A stretch of 45,023 nt of DNA from Planctomycetota bacterium (GTDB lineage Bacteria > Planctomycetota > Planctomycetia > Pirellulales > Pirellulaceae): assembly GCA_029259935.1 (NCBI GenBank), contig JAJDEH010000460.1, positions 1-45,023 of the forward strand. Reading direction: 5' to 3'. The translations under genes were made by a program, and so were the position numbers. The notes beneath the pieces are model-generated. The model did not search any database and was not told the DNA's origin. It saw only the letters and a program-made list of their open reading frames with translations. Below, piece after piece: positions 1-9,453 of this stretch. The first letter of the stretch is position 1. Each line of letters begins with the position of its first letter.

Positions 1-2
1 AA

Positions 3-74
3 CTGCCCAGCGGCGAGCCCCCGCCTAATTCGAACAACCTCCTCGATCGAATCATCTTGGCTGCCGACGCCTAG
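3..74 (+). CDS. 3' end of an unidentified CDS entering from the left edge
   Basis: Frame 3 is open from the window edge to a TAG at 72-74, giving a short proline- and asparagine-rich tail that ends LAADA. The body of the gene is outside the window, so no family can be assigned. It would converge on the csrA-like gene on the other strand, overlapping it by a few bases at 71-74. The only support is the open frame and a plausible tail composition. Confidence 0.3.
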   Translation: MPSGEPPPNSNNLLDRIILAADA

Positions 75-241
75 CGAACTCCCGGACGATCCAACCAATC
101 GCCCTCCTCAGCCATGCCATGCGCATGCAATGGACAGCTACTTCCCAAGCGGACCCTGTGGCCGCGGACCTCAACCACCGTAAACGTGATGTCGCCGTTG
201 ATGACGGTCTGTTCATTCCGCTTGCGGCTCAGTACCAGCAT
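71..241 (-). pseudogene. csrA: CsrA-like carbon storage regulator with an abnormal C-terminus
   Basis: The minus strand reads MLVLSRKRNEQTVING and continues through a beta-strand segment to VRGHRVRLG, the diagnostic N-terminal two thirds of CsrA, a small dimeric RNA-binding translational regulator. A good ribosome binding site (AAGGAG) lies about 10 nt upstream of the ATG at 241. After RLG the sequence stops looking like CsrA: the family's RLG-[IV]-x-AP-x-x-V-x-V-H-R-x-E segment, which holds the conserved C-terminal RNA-binding arginine, is missing. The next frame carries EVAVH, which fits that segment, so a small deletion or frameshift near position 145 is likely. The product as read is 56 aa. 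It is probably non-functional unless this is an assembly error. Confidence 0.7.
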
Positions 242-529
242 CTTCCTGCTCCTTTCCTTTTGTCTGCGCAGTTGCTTGGCAAACGCGGACAGCGACTCGA
301 CTGGCGAGCGATGATAGAGAACGACTCGCCGCCTGTGGGCGACGACGTCGAGGTGGAAATGATGACCTCAGATCCCGATTGCAATTCGCAAAAAAAGCGA
401 AACGGGGAACAACGGCCTGAGGTGTATGGAAAAAGGAATGTCCAGGGAATATGCTGTGAGGAGATCGCATGTCTTCGTGAGCGCGAGCCGTCCATTCGTC
501 ATTTGATCATCACGGTTAGGAGAGTCGTC
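242..529. other. Intergenic region between csrA and the oxidoreductase
   Basis: The plus frame that runs into the oxidoreductase from 119 has no convincing protein character. It is largely antisense to csrA, so I treat it as untranslated. The csrA ribosome binding site lies at about 247-262 on the minus strand. I see no RNA gene, repeat or clear promoter motif here. Confidence 0.4.
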
Positions 530-1840
530 ATGTCGCAAAAGGGAACACAGATTTCTCGGCGTCGGTTGTTGAAGACCACAATTTCGGGTGTTGGTGCCAC
601 AGTGTTGGCACCGATGTTGGCACCGACGATCATTCCCAGTTCGGCTTTGGGGCGAGACGGTGCTGTTGCTCCCAGCGAGCGGATTGTCGTCGGAGGTATC
701 GGTATCGGAAGACGGGGTGGTTACGATCTCAGTTGCTTCCTGCCAGAAAAGGATGTGCAATTCGTAGCCGTGGCCGACATTAAGCAAAAACGTCGTCATG
801 AAGTCAAGAAGATCGTTGATACACACTATGGCAATAAAAACTGCGACATGTATCGCGACTTTCGCGATCTGCTGGACCGTAGCGACATCGACGCGGTGCT
901 GATCGCCACGGGACCGAACTGGCATGCGGCGGCAGCGATGACAGCCGCCAAAGCTGGCAAGGACATGTATTGCGAGAAGCCCGTCACGAAGAACATCTCC
1001 CAGAGTTTGATCCTGGCCGAAACAATGCGACGCACTGGGCGCGTGTTTCAAGCCGGCACCCAACGCCGCAACCTGCCGCACTTCGCCTTTGCCTGCGAGT
1101 TGGCTCGCACCGGTAAGCTCGGCAAGCTCAAAAGGGTCTATGCCCATCCGGCCGGCATGCAGGCCCTGATGAGCGGCTGGCTGCCTGCTGAACCCGAACC
1201 AGATAAAGAGGTCGTCGATTGGGACATGTACCTCGGTCCTGCTGCCTGGCGGCCGTTCAATAAGAAGTTGCTCGACGGTTTTAATTTTGAAAAGGGCGGC
1301 GGCTTCATCGGTGCTTTTAACGGCGGCGGCGTGCTCGAATGGGGATCCCATTGCGTCGACCTCTGCCAATGGGCGGTCGATGATTGTCCGCCTCCGGTCG
1401 AGTACGACGCGCCAAAAGACGGCCAGTTGGTCGCGCGATACGAGAATGGCACAGAACTAATATTCCGCGAGAAGGGTTGGATTCCGCTGGGCTCATGTCC
1501 GGTGCGATTCGAAGGCGAGACGGGTTGGGTCGAAGCCGGCGATAGCGGCAAACTCGTGTTGAGTTCACCGGCGTTGCTCGCAGGGAGAACGGTCGAAGAA
1601 ATCGGCGGCTATCCGGCGACCTTCCACGTTCGCGATTTCCTCGACTGTGTAAAGACACGCAGCCAGCCGAAGGGCAATGCCCAAGCGGCTTGCAACGCCC
1701 ACATCGCCTGTCACGCCGCGAATATCGCACTCCATTTGGGACGCCAGGTGAAGTACGACTGCGACAAACACGAGTTCATCGACGACGAGCAGGCCAATCG
1801 GATGCGATCCGAAGCGCTGCGTGAACCGTGGAGACTGTAA
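530..1840 (+). CDS. Gfo/Idh/MocA-family oxidoreductase with Tat signal
   Basis: A 436-aa NAD(P)-dependent oxidoreductase of the Gfo/Idh/MocA family, which usually acts on sugars, inositols or their derivatives. The ATG at 530 follows TAGGAGAG and gives a twin-arginine signal (SRRRLLK, residues 9-15) with a hydrophobic stretch, so export of the folded protein is likely. The Rossmann motif GIGIGRRG lies near residues 56-63 and the family signature CEKP at about 148-151. The rest matches the alpha/beta C-terminal half, including a typical GGGVLEWGSHCVD segment. The open frame extends upstream to 119, but that part lacks family character and a ribosome site. Substrate cannot be told from sequence. 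The HEAT protein follows 69 bp downstream on the same strand and may be co-transcribed. Confidence 0.92.
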   Translation: MSQKGTQISRRRLLKTTISGVGATVLAPMLAPTIIPSSALGRDGAVAPSERIVVGGIGIGRRGGYDLSCFLPEKDVQFVAVADIKQKRRHEVKKIVDTHYGNKNCDMYRDFRDLLDRSDIDAVLIATGPNWHAAAAMTAAKAGKDMYCEKPVTKNISQSLILAETMRRTGRVFQAGTQRRNLPHFAFACELARTGKLGKLKRVYAHPAGMQALMSGWLPAEPEPDKEVVDWDMYLGPAAWRPFNKKLLDGFNFEKGGGFIGAFNGGGVLEWGSHCVDLCQWAVDDCPPPVEYDAPKDGQLVARYENGTELIFREKGWIPLGSCPVRFEGETGWVEAGDSGKLVLSSPALLAGRTVEEIGGYPATFHVRDFLDCVKTRSQPKGNAQAACNAHIACHAANIALHLGRQVKYDCDKHEFIDDEQANRMRSEALREPWRL

Positions 1841-1909
1841 CGTGTTGATTTTGCCGACGACGTAACCAATTTCCCGATCAAACCGTCCTTAAAGTTCAGG
1901 ACCGATACC

Positions 1910-4054
1910 ATGCATACCGCTCGACCATCCACACGATCTGTCGTTTTTCTCGCCGCATTGATTGTCATGGCAGCTACAGGCACGCGGGCTGCTGACGATC
2001 AAAACACGCCTTCTGAAAAGGAAAAAAAGCTGCTCGCCGTGCTGCGTTCCGATGCACCACCAGCGGAGAAAGCAATTACCTGCAAATTGTTGGCCATTCA
2101 CGGTTCAAGTGCGGCCGTTTCTGATTTGGCGAAGCTTTTATCCGATCCGCAGTTGGCCTCGTGGTCACGGATCGCGCTGGAAGTGATTCCGGGATCGGCA
2201 GCCGATGAAGCATTACGGCAGGCGATCGATTCGCTGGAGGGAAAACTTTTGGTTGGCACTATCAATTCGATTGGTGTCCGACGGGATGCCGACGCCGTCG
2301 ATCAACTCACCGCGCGGTTACAAGACAAGGACACCGAAGTTGCGTCCGCAGCAGCCGTGGCTCTGGGACAGATCGGAAATGCGTCCGCCACGAAGTCACT
2401 TCGTGCGGCGTTGGCCGCCGCTCCCGCCAAAGTTCGTTCGGCGGTAGCCGAGGGGTGTGTGCTGTGCGCCGAGCGGTTGCACGCTGCGGGAAAATCGGCC
2501 GAAGCGGTGGAGATCTACGACGAAGTCCGCAAAGCCGACGTTCCCAAGCCGAGAATTATCGAGGCGACGCGCGGAGCAATTCTCGCTCGGAATGAAGAGG
2601 GCATTCCATTGTTGCTTGAGCTGTTCAAGTCATCGGACAAGGGGCTGTTCCAACTCGCCTTGAGCACGGCCCGTGAATTTCCCGGCGGCGAAGTTGATAA
2701 GTCACTCGCGGCGGAGTTGAACCGTGCGAAACCGGATCGCGCGGCCTTGATTGTCCTGGCCATGGCTGATCGCCCGCAGACCGTCGTCTTGCCTGCCATC
2801 GTGAAAGTCGCGAGACGAGGCCCAAAGCCAGTTCGCTTGGCTGCCATTAACGCGCTTGGCCGTGTAGGAGATGAATCGTGTCTATCCACGCTGCTGTTCA
2901 CCGCGCTGAACCCTGATGCAGATATTGCCGAATCGGCCAGGTCGGCTTTGGCTGGTCTTCCGAGTGAAAACGTGGACGCGGAAATCCTCGCGATTCTCCC
3001 GGAGTCCCAAGGAAAACTGTACTCGTTACTGATTGAGTTGGTCGGGCTGAGACGCATTGACGCCGTGCCCGAACTTCTCCAGGCATTGGAACATTCCGAT
3101 CAAGCTGTGCGCCGCGCCGCATTGGCAGCATTGGGGAAAACGGTCACTCTTGAGCGTCTGTCCGTGCTGATCGCGCGAGTCGTGTCCCCCAAGCATCCCG
3201 AGGATGCACCGGTGGCCCAACAGGCATTGAGAGTGGCAAGCGTCCGCATGCCTGATCGCGAAGCGTGCGCGGCTGAACTCGCGCTGGCCATGAAACGCGC
3301 GAGAGCGGCGACGACAAAAAGTACCTTGTTGGAGATTCTGAGCGAAGTGGGCGGAACCAAGGCCTTGCAGACGCTCGCCGCCGCGGCGAAGAGTGACGAT
3401 CCCCAACTTCAGGATACTGGCAGCCGGCTGCTCGGTAAGTGGAATAGCGTGGCCGCGGCGCCCGTTTTACTGGATCTCGCCAAGACCGCCCCGGAAGCCA
3501 GGTACCAGATCCGAGCGTTGCGCGGGTACATTGGTCTGGCACGGAGGTTCACCATGCCGGAACCACGTCGCGCCGAGATGTGCCGTAAGGCGTTGGACAC
3601 TGCACGTCGGCCTGACGAGCAAAAGCTAGTGCTGGAGGTGCTAAAGCTTCGCCCGAGTCGGCCGGCACTTACCGTGGCCATCAAAGCCATGCAGGATCCC
3701 AAATTGAAGGAAGCGGCTACTCAAGCCACGCTGGTCATTGCGCAGAAACTAGGCAGTAAGGTTGACGTCAGCGCGCAGCTCGCGAAGGCAGGATTCGAAC
3801 GAGTGAAGCTAGAAATCGTCAAAGCGGAATACGGTGCAGGGTCAAATCTGAAGGATGTGACCGCCGTGCTCCGCAAACACGCAGGCGATTTGCCCTTAAT
3901 CGCGTTGCCGTCGGCCAGCTACAACGCCAGCTTCGGGGGCGACCCGTTGCCGGGAAGCGTCAAGCAATTGAAAATCCAATATCGCATCAACGGCAAGGCC
4001 GGCAATGCGTCCTTCGCTGAAAATGCCATTATCATTCTTCCCACGCCAAAGTAA
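1910..4054 (+). CDS. Secreted HEAT-repeat protein with C-terminal DUF3395-like domain
   Basis: A 714-aa protein with an N-terminal signal peptide (hydrophobic core FLAALIVMA, cleavage near TRAADD). About ten or more alpha-helical repeats of HEAT / PBS-lyase type follow, seen as recurring A-A-x-A-L-G-x-[IV]-G and L-x-x-A-L-x-D patterns. The last 70 residues (YGAGSNLKDVT, GDPLPGSVKQL, IQYRINGKAG) resemble the DUF3395 / DnaJC11-type C-terminal domain, which I recall recurring at the ends of planctomycete surface proteins. HEAT arrays are protein-binding scaffolds, and no catalytic residues are apparent. Following the Tat oxidoreductase suggests shared periplasmic work, but this is inferred only from adjacency. 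Confidence 0.85.
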   Translation: MHTARPSTRSVVFLAALIVMAATGTRAADDQNTPSEKEKKLLAVLRSDAPPAEKAITCKLLAIHGSSAAVSDLAKLLSDPQLASWSRIALEVIPGSAADEALRQAIDSLEGKLLVGTINSIGVRRDADAVDQLTARLQDKDTEVASAAAVALGQIGNASATKSLRAALAAAPAKVRSAVAEGCVLCAERLHAAGKSAEAVEIYDEVRKADVPKPRIIEATRGAILARNEEGIPLLLELFKSSDKGLFQLALSTAREFPGGEVDKSLAAELNRAKPDRAALIVLAMADRPQTVVLPAIVKVARRGPKPVRLAAINALGRVGDESCLSTLLFTALNPDADIAESARSALAGLPSENVDAEILAILPESQGKLYSLLIELVGLRRIDAVPELLQALEHSDQAVRRAALAALGKTVTLERLSVLIARVVSPKHPEDAPVAQQALRVASVRMPDREACAAELALAMKRARAATTKSTLLEILSEVGGTKALQTLAAAAKSDDPQLQDTGSRLLGKWNSVAAAPVLLDLAKTAPEARYQIRALRGYIGLARRFTMPEPRRAEMCRKALDTARRPDEQKLVLEVLKLRPSRPALTVAIKAMQDPKLKEAATQATLVIAQKLGSKVDVSAQLAKAGFERVKLEIVKAEYGAGSNLKDVTAVLRKHAGDLPLIALPSASYNASFGGDPLPGSVKQLKIQYRINGKAGNASFAENAIIILPTPK

Positions 4055-4129
4055 TCGGCAGTCCTAAGTTCCAGTTTTGCACTATTCGGCGATTGATATT
4101 GGCGCGAAAAAGGGCGGCCCGCGACAATT

Positions 4130-4157
4130 GAAATTGAACGTTCTAACTTTCAATTTC
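4130..4157. repeat. Inverted repeat downstream of the HEAT gene
   Basis: GAAATTGAA (4130-4138) and TTCAATTTC (4149-4157) are perfect 9-bp arms around a 10-nt loop. There is no clean T-run after the stem. It could be a weak terminator for the HEAT gene or part of the end of the older transposable element whose coding remnant starts at 4180. Confidence 0.4.
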
Positions 4158-4179
4158 TCTGGCACGGAAGCCGCCCACG

Positions 4180-4323
4180 ATGGAACTTACCAATTCGTTC
4201 GAGACTTTGCTACTGACATTCTCGCCTGTTTTTACCACTCCCAGCTTTGCGACGTTTCGATTGTTGATGACCGGTTGGATTCTCTCGGTTCGTCACCGCT
4301 ACGTCACCGACCTGATCGCGTGG
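4180..4323 (+). pseudogene. N-terminal remnant of an IS701/IS4-like DDE transposase
   Basis: The frame from 4180 reads MELTNSFETLL, then PVFTTPSF, then LLMTGWILS and RHRYVTDLI. This is the characteristic opening of a DDE-superfamily transposase group common in planctomycete genomes (an F-x-x-PSF motif, then an L-x-x-GWIL-S helix). It is cut after about 47 residues at the left end of the IS that begins near 4321. No continuation is found beyond the right end of that IS at 5813, so the rest of this older element has been lost. Confidence 0.6.
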
Positions 4324-5815
4324 GGTCAAAAAACTCAGCCGACGTTTAAACGCGGTAAATATAGGGTCTTGTGGAGCCAATTGACAGAAATCTGAGCCGA
4401 CCTCGCGGGCCATTCGTCGCCGGTACTTTTGGCAGATTCGTCGCAACCCGGTCTTGCACGCCAGCAAAAATGGCCAGTTTGCAACGCAGCTGTTTACTTC
4501 GTAAGACGTCTCGATAATCGTTGCTTTCTTTCGATTACCCGAGACGCCAATGAGCTTCGCTCTGCAACCATGGCAGCTAATCACTTTGATTCTCGCTGGC
4601 TTGATCAATCGCCAGCAACAGGAAGTGATCGAATATCTACGCACCGAAAATGCAGTTCTCAAAGAAAAGCTCGGCAAGAAACGCATCTTGCTCAACGACA
4701 ACCAGCGTCGAAGATTGGGGGTCAAGGGTAAAGTATTGGGACGCAAGCGACTCGCGGAGATCGGCACATTGTTCACGCCCGACACCATTCTGCGTTGGCA
4801 TCGGACGCTCGTCGCCCAAAAGTGGGACTACTCCGCCAAGCGAAAAACAGGCCGACCGCGTATTCGTCAGGTGATCGTCGATTTGATTCTCCGATTCGCC
4901 AAAGAGAACTCAACTTGGGGCTGCGATCGTATTCAGGGCGAACTGGCCAAAGTCGGTTACAAGATTTCGGATACAACGGTCGAAAACGTACTCAAGCAAC
5001 ATGGCATCGAACCGGCGCCGGCGCGCAAGCGCTCGGGATCATGGGCCACGTTTCTCAAAGCCCATTGGGACGTGCTCGCGGCCATTGACTTCACGACCGT
5101 CGAAGTCTGGACCAAAACCGGTCTGGTCACGTTCTATCTGCTGTTCGTAATGGAACTGAAAACCCGTCGCGTTCACTTCGCCGGTTGCACGACCAGCCCG
5201 CACGAAGCATGGATGAAACAAACCGCTCGCGAACTGACCAACTGCGAGGACGGTTTTCTCAATGGCAAGCGATATCTGATCATGGACCGGGATACCAAGT
5301 TCTGTGAATCGTTTCGGTCATTCTTGGCTGGCGAGGGTGTGCAGCCGGTTCGCTTGCCGCCTCGGGCGCCGAACATGAACGCACACACGGAGAGATTCTT
5401 CTTGAGCCTTAAAACGGAATGCTTGGACAAGTTGATTTTCTTTGGCGAAGGACCGCTGCGAAATGCCGTTGGCCAGTATCTTCTCCATTATCACACGGAA
5501 AGACCTCATCAGGGTTTGGAGAACGAATTGATCACGCCGTTCCCGAAAACTCCGGACGTTGACGCCGACGTAGACTGCACCGAACGCCTAGGCGGCATGC
5601 TTCGGTCGTATCGCCGCGCAGCATAAGCAGCGAATCGGCTTTTCGATTGCCAAAGATCGAGTGCGTTCGCTGCTGCGCCAACGCTTGATTTCAGTCTGTT
5701 TTTTTCCTGATTTTCGAGTCTCTCAAGCAATCTCGATCGAGATTCACGATGGAAACGACTTGATTTGATCGTGAATGCGTTTGTGAAAACCTCGCCTGAT
5801 TTTTTTGACCCCACG
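4319..5815 (+). mobile_element. Insertion sequence with terminal inverted repeats around an rve-type transposase
   Basis: The left end CGTGGGGTCAAAAAA (from 4319) is matched in inverted orientation at 5801-5815 (TTTTTTGACCCCACG). Similarity continues inward: left CTCAGCCGAC against right ATCAGGCGAG. The arms begin TGGGGTC, so the element has TG...CA ends, as in IS3-like families. It is about 1.49 kb with a single transposase gene. CG borders both ends, but CG is self-complementary, so I cannot tell a 2-bp target duplication from part of the repeat. The left flank is an older transposase stub. The right flank starts exactly at the stop codon of the permease gene. Confidence 0.7.
4550..5626 (+). 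CDS. IS transposase with integrase (rve) catalytic core
   Basis: A 358-aa single-ORF transposase. An N-terminal helical part with a coiled segment (INRQQQEVIEYLRTENAVLKEKL) is followed by a helix-turn-helix region ending in KTGRPRI. The retroviral-integrase-like core begins near residue 172. The DDE triad can be placed at D180 (AIDF), D246 (MDRD) and E281 (HTERFF), followed by the LKTEC and YHTERPHQGL motifs typical of IS3/IS481-like enzymes. The core looks undamaged, so the element may be active. It lies between matching terminal repeats at 4319 and 5815. Confidence 0.9.
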   Translation: MSFALQPWQLITLILAGLINRQQQEVIEYLRTENAVLKEKLGKKRILLNDNQRRRLGVKGKVLGRKRLAEIGTLFTPDTILRWHRTLVAQKWDYSAKRKTGRPRIRQVIVDLILRFAKENSTWGCDRIQGELAKVGYKISDTTVENVLKQHGIEPAPARKRSGSWATFLKAHWDVLAAIDFTTVEVWTKTGLVTFYLLFVMELKTRRVHFAGCTTSPHEAWMKQTARELTNCEDGFLNGKRYLIMDRDTKFCESFRSFLAGEGVQPVRLPPRAPNMNAHTERFFLSLKTECLDKLIFFGEGPLRNAVGQYLLHYHTERPHQGLENELITPFPKTPDVDADVDCTERLGGMLRSYRRAA

Positions 5816-7057
5816 TTATCCACCCCTGGAAATGAAAGAGGTAGCAAGCGAGATCGCATAAAAGAGGACAAAAGCGACCGACGCGCAAAAACCCAAGACG
5901 GGCAACCAAATTGAATAGCTGGGACCTTCATGTGGTTGACTGCGATCGCGCAACTTAATGCGAAATAATGACAGGTTCACCAAGGCGTAAACGACCAGCA
6001 AGATCGTGCTGGTGACTTTGGCCAGAGCCTCAATGGGAAACCAAAGTGCCAGAATCAGGACGGTCAATGTCACAACGACGGTGGCAGCCAGCGGCGTTTG
6101 TGTCCATGGGTTGACCTGGGCAAAATGCCGAGGCGCTTGTTGCCTCTGCGCCATTCCGTAGGCGACACGAGCAGCCATCACGATCTGAACTAGGGCACCG
6201 TTCACGCCAGACAACATTCCGACGACGGTAATCGTGGATGCCATCGGTCCAGCTTTAGTCACGACCAGCGAGAGCGGTGTCTTGGATTCCTTTAACTGGT
6301 CGAGTGGAACGGCGAGCACGGTAACAAGGGTCACCATGAAATAGATCAGCGTCGTTAAAGCAAGCGAGAGCAGAATGGCGATCGGTAGATTTCGTTGCGG
6401 TTGTTTGACTTCTTCGGCGACGTTCACCATGTCTTCAAAGCCCACGAAACTGTAAAAAGCTAGGTACGCTCCTAAAAAAATTCCCGAGAAGCTCGCCACC
6501 GATAACGAGGGAACGAGGTCGGGCAAGCGATCAGGAAGTGTCGCGAGTCTATTGCTCCCCCAGCAGAACACAAAAATCAGTCCAGCGATTTCTATGACCG
6601 TGATCAGAAATGTGAAGACGGCTGATTCACCGATGCCCCAGGCGGCGATGAGTCCCAGCGCGACAACCATCACTAACACGATGACCCTTTCGGGCAAAGC
6701 GACAATACTCTGGGAGAATCCAGCAAAAGCGTTGGCGAGCGCCGCGGCCGAGACGATACCCGTAGCAATCACCATCCAGCCAACCGTGGCGGAAAGCCAA
6801 TTTCGACGAAATGCAGCAAAGACGTAGTGCGCTTCCCCTGCACTGTATGGATAACGAGCCGATAGCTCGGCGAACGAAAACGCGCTGAACATCGCAATCA
6901 ACGCCGCCGCCAAATACGCCAGCGGCGTGAGCATCCCCGCTTCGGCAGAGACCCTTCCGACCAAGGCATAGAATCCACCGCCTACGATGGTTCCCAATCC
7001 GTAGAAAGTGATCATCGGAAGGCCCAGGGCACGCCTTAAGGGGGTGGATTCAGACAT
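5816..7057 (-). CDS. Amino-acid permease of the APC superfamily
   Basis: A 413-aa integral membrane protein of roughly 12 predicted segments. The opening GLGTIVGGGFYALVG is the APC-family substrate- and ion-binding helix 1 motif. Later segments include FAELSARYPYSAGE (helix 2 and loop), SFVGFEDMVNVAEE and LPIAILLSL, typical of amino acid/polyamine/organocation transporters. The substrate cannot be named. The stop codon (5816-5818) directly abuts the end of the upstream IS, so the original C-terminus may have been shortened, although the length is close to normal. It lies 99 bp downstream of slipin on the same strand. Confidence 0.88.
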   Translation of the reverse strand: MSESTPLRRALGLPMITFYGLGTIVGGGFYALVGRVSAEAGMLTPLAYLAAALIAMFSAFSFAELSARYPYSAGEAHYVFAAFRRNWLSATVGWMVIATGIVSAAALANAFAGFSQSIVALPERVIVLVMVVALGLIAAWGIGESAVFTFLITVIEIAGLIFVFCWGSNRLATLPDRLPDLVPSLSVASFSGIFLGAYLAFYSFVGFEDMVNVAEEVKQPQRNLPIAILLSLALTTLIYFMVTLVTVLAVPLDQLKESKTPLSLVVTKAGPMASTITVVGMLSGVNGALVQIVMAARVAYGMAQRQQAPRHFAQVNPWTQTPLAATVVVTLTVLILALWFPIEALAKVTSTILLVVYALVNLSLFRIKLRDRSQPHEGPSYSIWLPVLGFCASVAFVLFYAISLATSFISRGG

Positions 7058-7156
7058 GAGTTACCGAGGAGAAACTCCGTAGCGATGGCTTCCAGCCGTC
7101 ACTTGCCGTATTGCATTTTTAACGTGGCGGCTAGCAGCCACCACTACAACAAACTG

Positions 7157-7963
7157 TCAACTGACCTTCATCCTTGGATCTTCCTGCCGAGGTTTACCGT
7201 TGGGAGTCGGCGCGGCTTGCAGGAAGGTACTGGCCAATTCGATCGGCACGGGAAACACAATTGTGGTATTGTTCTCGGCACCGACCTCGACCAACGTTTG
7301 CAAGAACCGCATCTGCATCGCCATGGGGTGGTCTTTGATCATTTCCGCCGCGTCCCGCAGGCGCGAAGCGGCTTGATGCTCGCCTTCGGCATGGATGACT
7401 TTTGCGCGACGTTCACGTTCGCTTTCGGCTTGCTTGGCCATGGCGCGTTGCATGTGCTCCGGCAAATCAACGTGTTTGACTTCGACCATCGCGACCTTAA
7501 CACCCCAGGGGTCCGTTTGTTGGTCGATGACTTCTTGTAATCGGCGATTGATCTTCTCGCGCTCGGACAGAAGCTCGTCTAGCTCACATTGGCCAACAAT
7601 GCTGCGCATTGTCGTTTGCGAGAGTTGGCTGGTGGCGTACATGTAGTCTTCGACCTCCAGAATTGATTTCATGGGATCGACGACACGGAAGTAAACGACG
7701 GCGTTGACTTTAACCGAAACGTTGTCCCTCGTGATTACGTCTTGCGAAGGAACATCTTGAACAAAGGTCCGCAAGCTGACGCGCCGCATCTGGTCGATCG
7801 GCCAGAAGACAAAGATCAAGCCCGGTCCCTTCGCGTGCTGCAATGCTCGGCCCAAACGGAAGACGACGCCTCGCTGGTACTCAAACAGGATGCGGATGCA
7901 GCTAAGGATGTAGAGAACGACAACAGCAAGTATGATTCCTACGATTTCAATTGTGCCTGGCAT
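7157..7963 (-). CDS. Slipin (stomatin/SPFH-domain membrane protein), copy 1
   Basis: A 268-aa SPFH-family slipin: one N-terminal membrane segment (residues about 5-24), then the band-7 domain ([54 protein letters not shown]), then the coiled region ([20 protein letters not shown]) and a hydrophobic C-terminal strand ([11 protein letters not shown]). Slipins form membrane microdomain scaffolds. In Pyrococcus horikoshii the partner NfeD protease cleaves such a C-terminal hydrophobic strand. The gene follows nfeD (55 bp gap), the classic pairing. It is about 90% identical by eye to the slipin at 18330-19136. Transcription probably starts at the sigma-54-type site at 9963-9978. Confidence 0.95.
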   Translation of the reverse strand: MPGTIEIVGIILAVVVLYILSCIRILFEYQRGVVFRLGRALQHAKGPGLIFVFWPIDQMRRVSLRTFVQDVPSQDVITRDNVSVKVNAVVYFRVVDPMKSILEVEDYMYATSQLSQTTMRSIVGQCELDELLSEREKINRRLQEVIDQQTDPWGVKVAMVEVKHVDLPEHMQRAMAKQAESERERRAKVIHAEGEHQAASRLRDAAEMIKDHPMAMQMRFLQTLVEVGAENNTTIVFPVPIELASTFLQAAPTPNGKPRQEDPRMKVS

Positions 7964-8018
7964 GATGTGGCTCCTTATATATCGGATTTGCGTGCGCAGT
8001 GCTCGAAGACGTCACGCA

Positions 8019-9388
8019 CTATGCGGATTCGTTTGACTCGACGACTAAAACTAGCCCGTCTCGTTCTTTGATTCTCACTTTCTGGCGGTCAACAATTGGC
8101 GCACAACTGGTGGCCTGCCACAGTTCGCCATGGACGAACACGACACCGCGATAATGTTCGTTTTCGGCAGAGAACTTTTCATAGGCCACCGCCGTGCCGC
8201 CGAGCAACCCTTCGCTGCCGGTCTGCACGCGACCGCGATGCGTTTTGACGACTTGGCTCGCGAGAAACACGGTGATGCCTGCCGTTGATAGTGCCAGCGG
8301 TATAAGCGCGTTCATGGAAACTCGCAAAAAACCGCCTGGCGAATCAACCAGCATGGTACCGCCCAGTATCAAGCAAATGACCCCGCCGATCGTCAACGCG
8401 CCAAAGCTCGTCACGAACGCTTCGGCGACGAACATGGCAAGTGCTAGGAGGATCAGCGCGAGTCCGACATAGTTCACCGGCAGGACCGAAAGACCGTAGA
8501 ACGCCAGCAGCAGACAAATGATTCCCAACGTTCCTGACACCCCCCATCCTGGACTATAAAACTCGAACATAATCCCATAGACACCAAACATCAGCAGCAG
8601 CATGACAACGGTCGGATCTGAAATGGCGGCCAGCAAACGCTCGCCCCACCACATTTCGACTGTGCGGACCACGGCGCTGGTTGTGCTGATCCGCACTGTT
8701 CGCTCTGGGAGCGACACTTCGCGATCGTCAAGTTGCTGAATCAAATCTCCCAAGTTGGCCGCCTCCAGCTCCACGACGTTTTGCTCGAGAGCTTCCGAAG
8801 CGACGAGTACTTTGCTCTGGGTGACGGCGAGTTCAGCCCAGTCTGCGTTGCGTCCCCGCAGCTCGGCCAAACTGCGAGCCCACGCGACGACATCGTTGAC
8901 AATTTTTTCGTCGCTCGCTGAACGGATTTTCGTTTCCTCCGCAGGCGATTCCTCTGCGGGGGCGGACTCGGTTGAAACGGCGAAAGCTGCACCGGATGCG
9001 CCGCGCCGATCCGAGTTCCGGGTGCCATCGCGGCGACATGGCTCGAGAGAGTAATGAATAAACCCGCCGACGCCGCATGACCGCCAGACGGCGAAACGTA
9101 AACAACAATGGGCACCTGACTGGCGAGAATTCGCGTGACAATGTCTTGCGTTGGGTTCAGGTGGCCTCCCGGAGTGTCGAGTTCCACGACCACACAAACT
9201 GCCCCGGCATCCTCCGCCTCCGAAATCACTCGATCAAGGAAACGTGCCGTCGCGGGCGTAATGGCTTGATCGCTGATCGCAACATGAAACACGACCGGCG
9301 GCAAAGCTGGCCTGGGCTGCTGGGCAAACAAACCACCGACAGCCAAACAACCGACCACAATCCCGATAGCATGCATTCTGTGCGGCAT
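8019..9388 (-). pseudogene. nfeD: NfeD membrane protease, copy 1, interrupted by a frameshift
   Basis: The N-terminal half (ATG at 9388, signal peptide, VELDTPGGH, then the catalytic-serine region GGHAASAGLFI) is in one frame. The C-terminal half (ASDEKIVNDVVAWARS with the presumed catalytic lysine, TWAE-type motif, four or five membrane segments, OB-fold) is in another. The frames cross in the loop between them, where the intact paralogue reads HPVQFGG to PEEEPSPEE. Adding one base to the G5 run at 8958-8962 would restore a single frame. NfeD proteins are ClpP-class serine proteases that pair with slipins. The ATG at 9388 follows TGAGGTA. It could be a true pseudogene, an assembly error at the homopolymer, or two separate polypeptides. 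Confidence 0.85.
8958..8962 (-). other. Likely frameshift site in nfeD copy 1
   Basis: GGGGG on the plus strand (CCCCC in the coding sense) is the only homopolymer at the point where the two NfeD reading frames must join. One missing C accounts for the break. Confidence 0.6.
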
Positions 9389-9453
9389 GTCACACGTACC
9401 TCATACAACCAAGCCAGCAAAAATTGCGCCGCCTGGGCATCGGTTCTCCCGCT

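Noticed and set aside
119..529. Long N-terminal extension of the Gfo/Idh/MocA ORF
   Set aside because: It has no family similarity, is largely antisense to csrA, and the ATG at 530 has a good ribosome site followed by a Tat signal.
7123..7142. GTGGCGGCTAGCAGCCAC hairpin as a terminator after slipin copy 1
   Set aside because: The stem is imperfect and there is no T-run on the minus strand.
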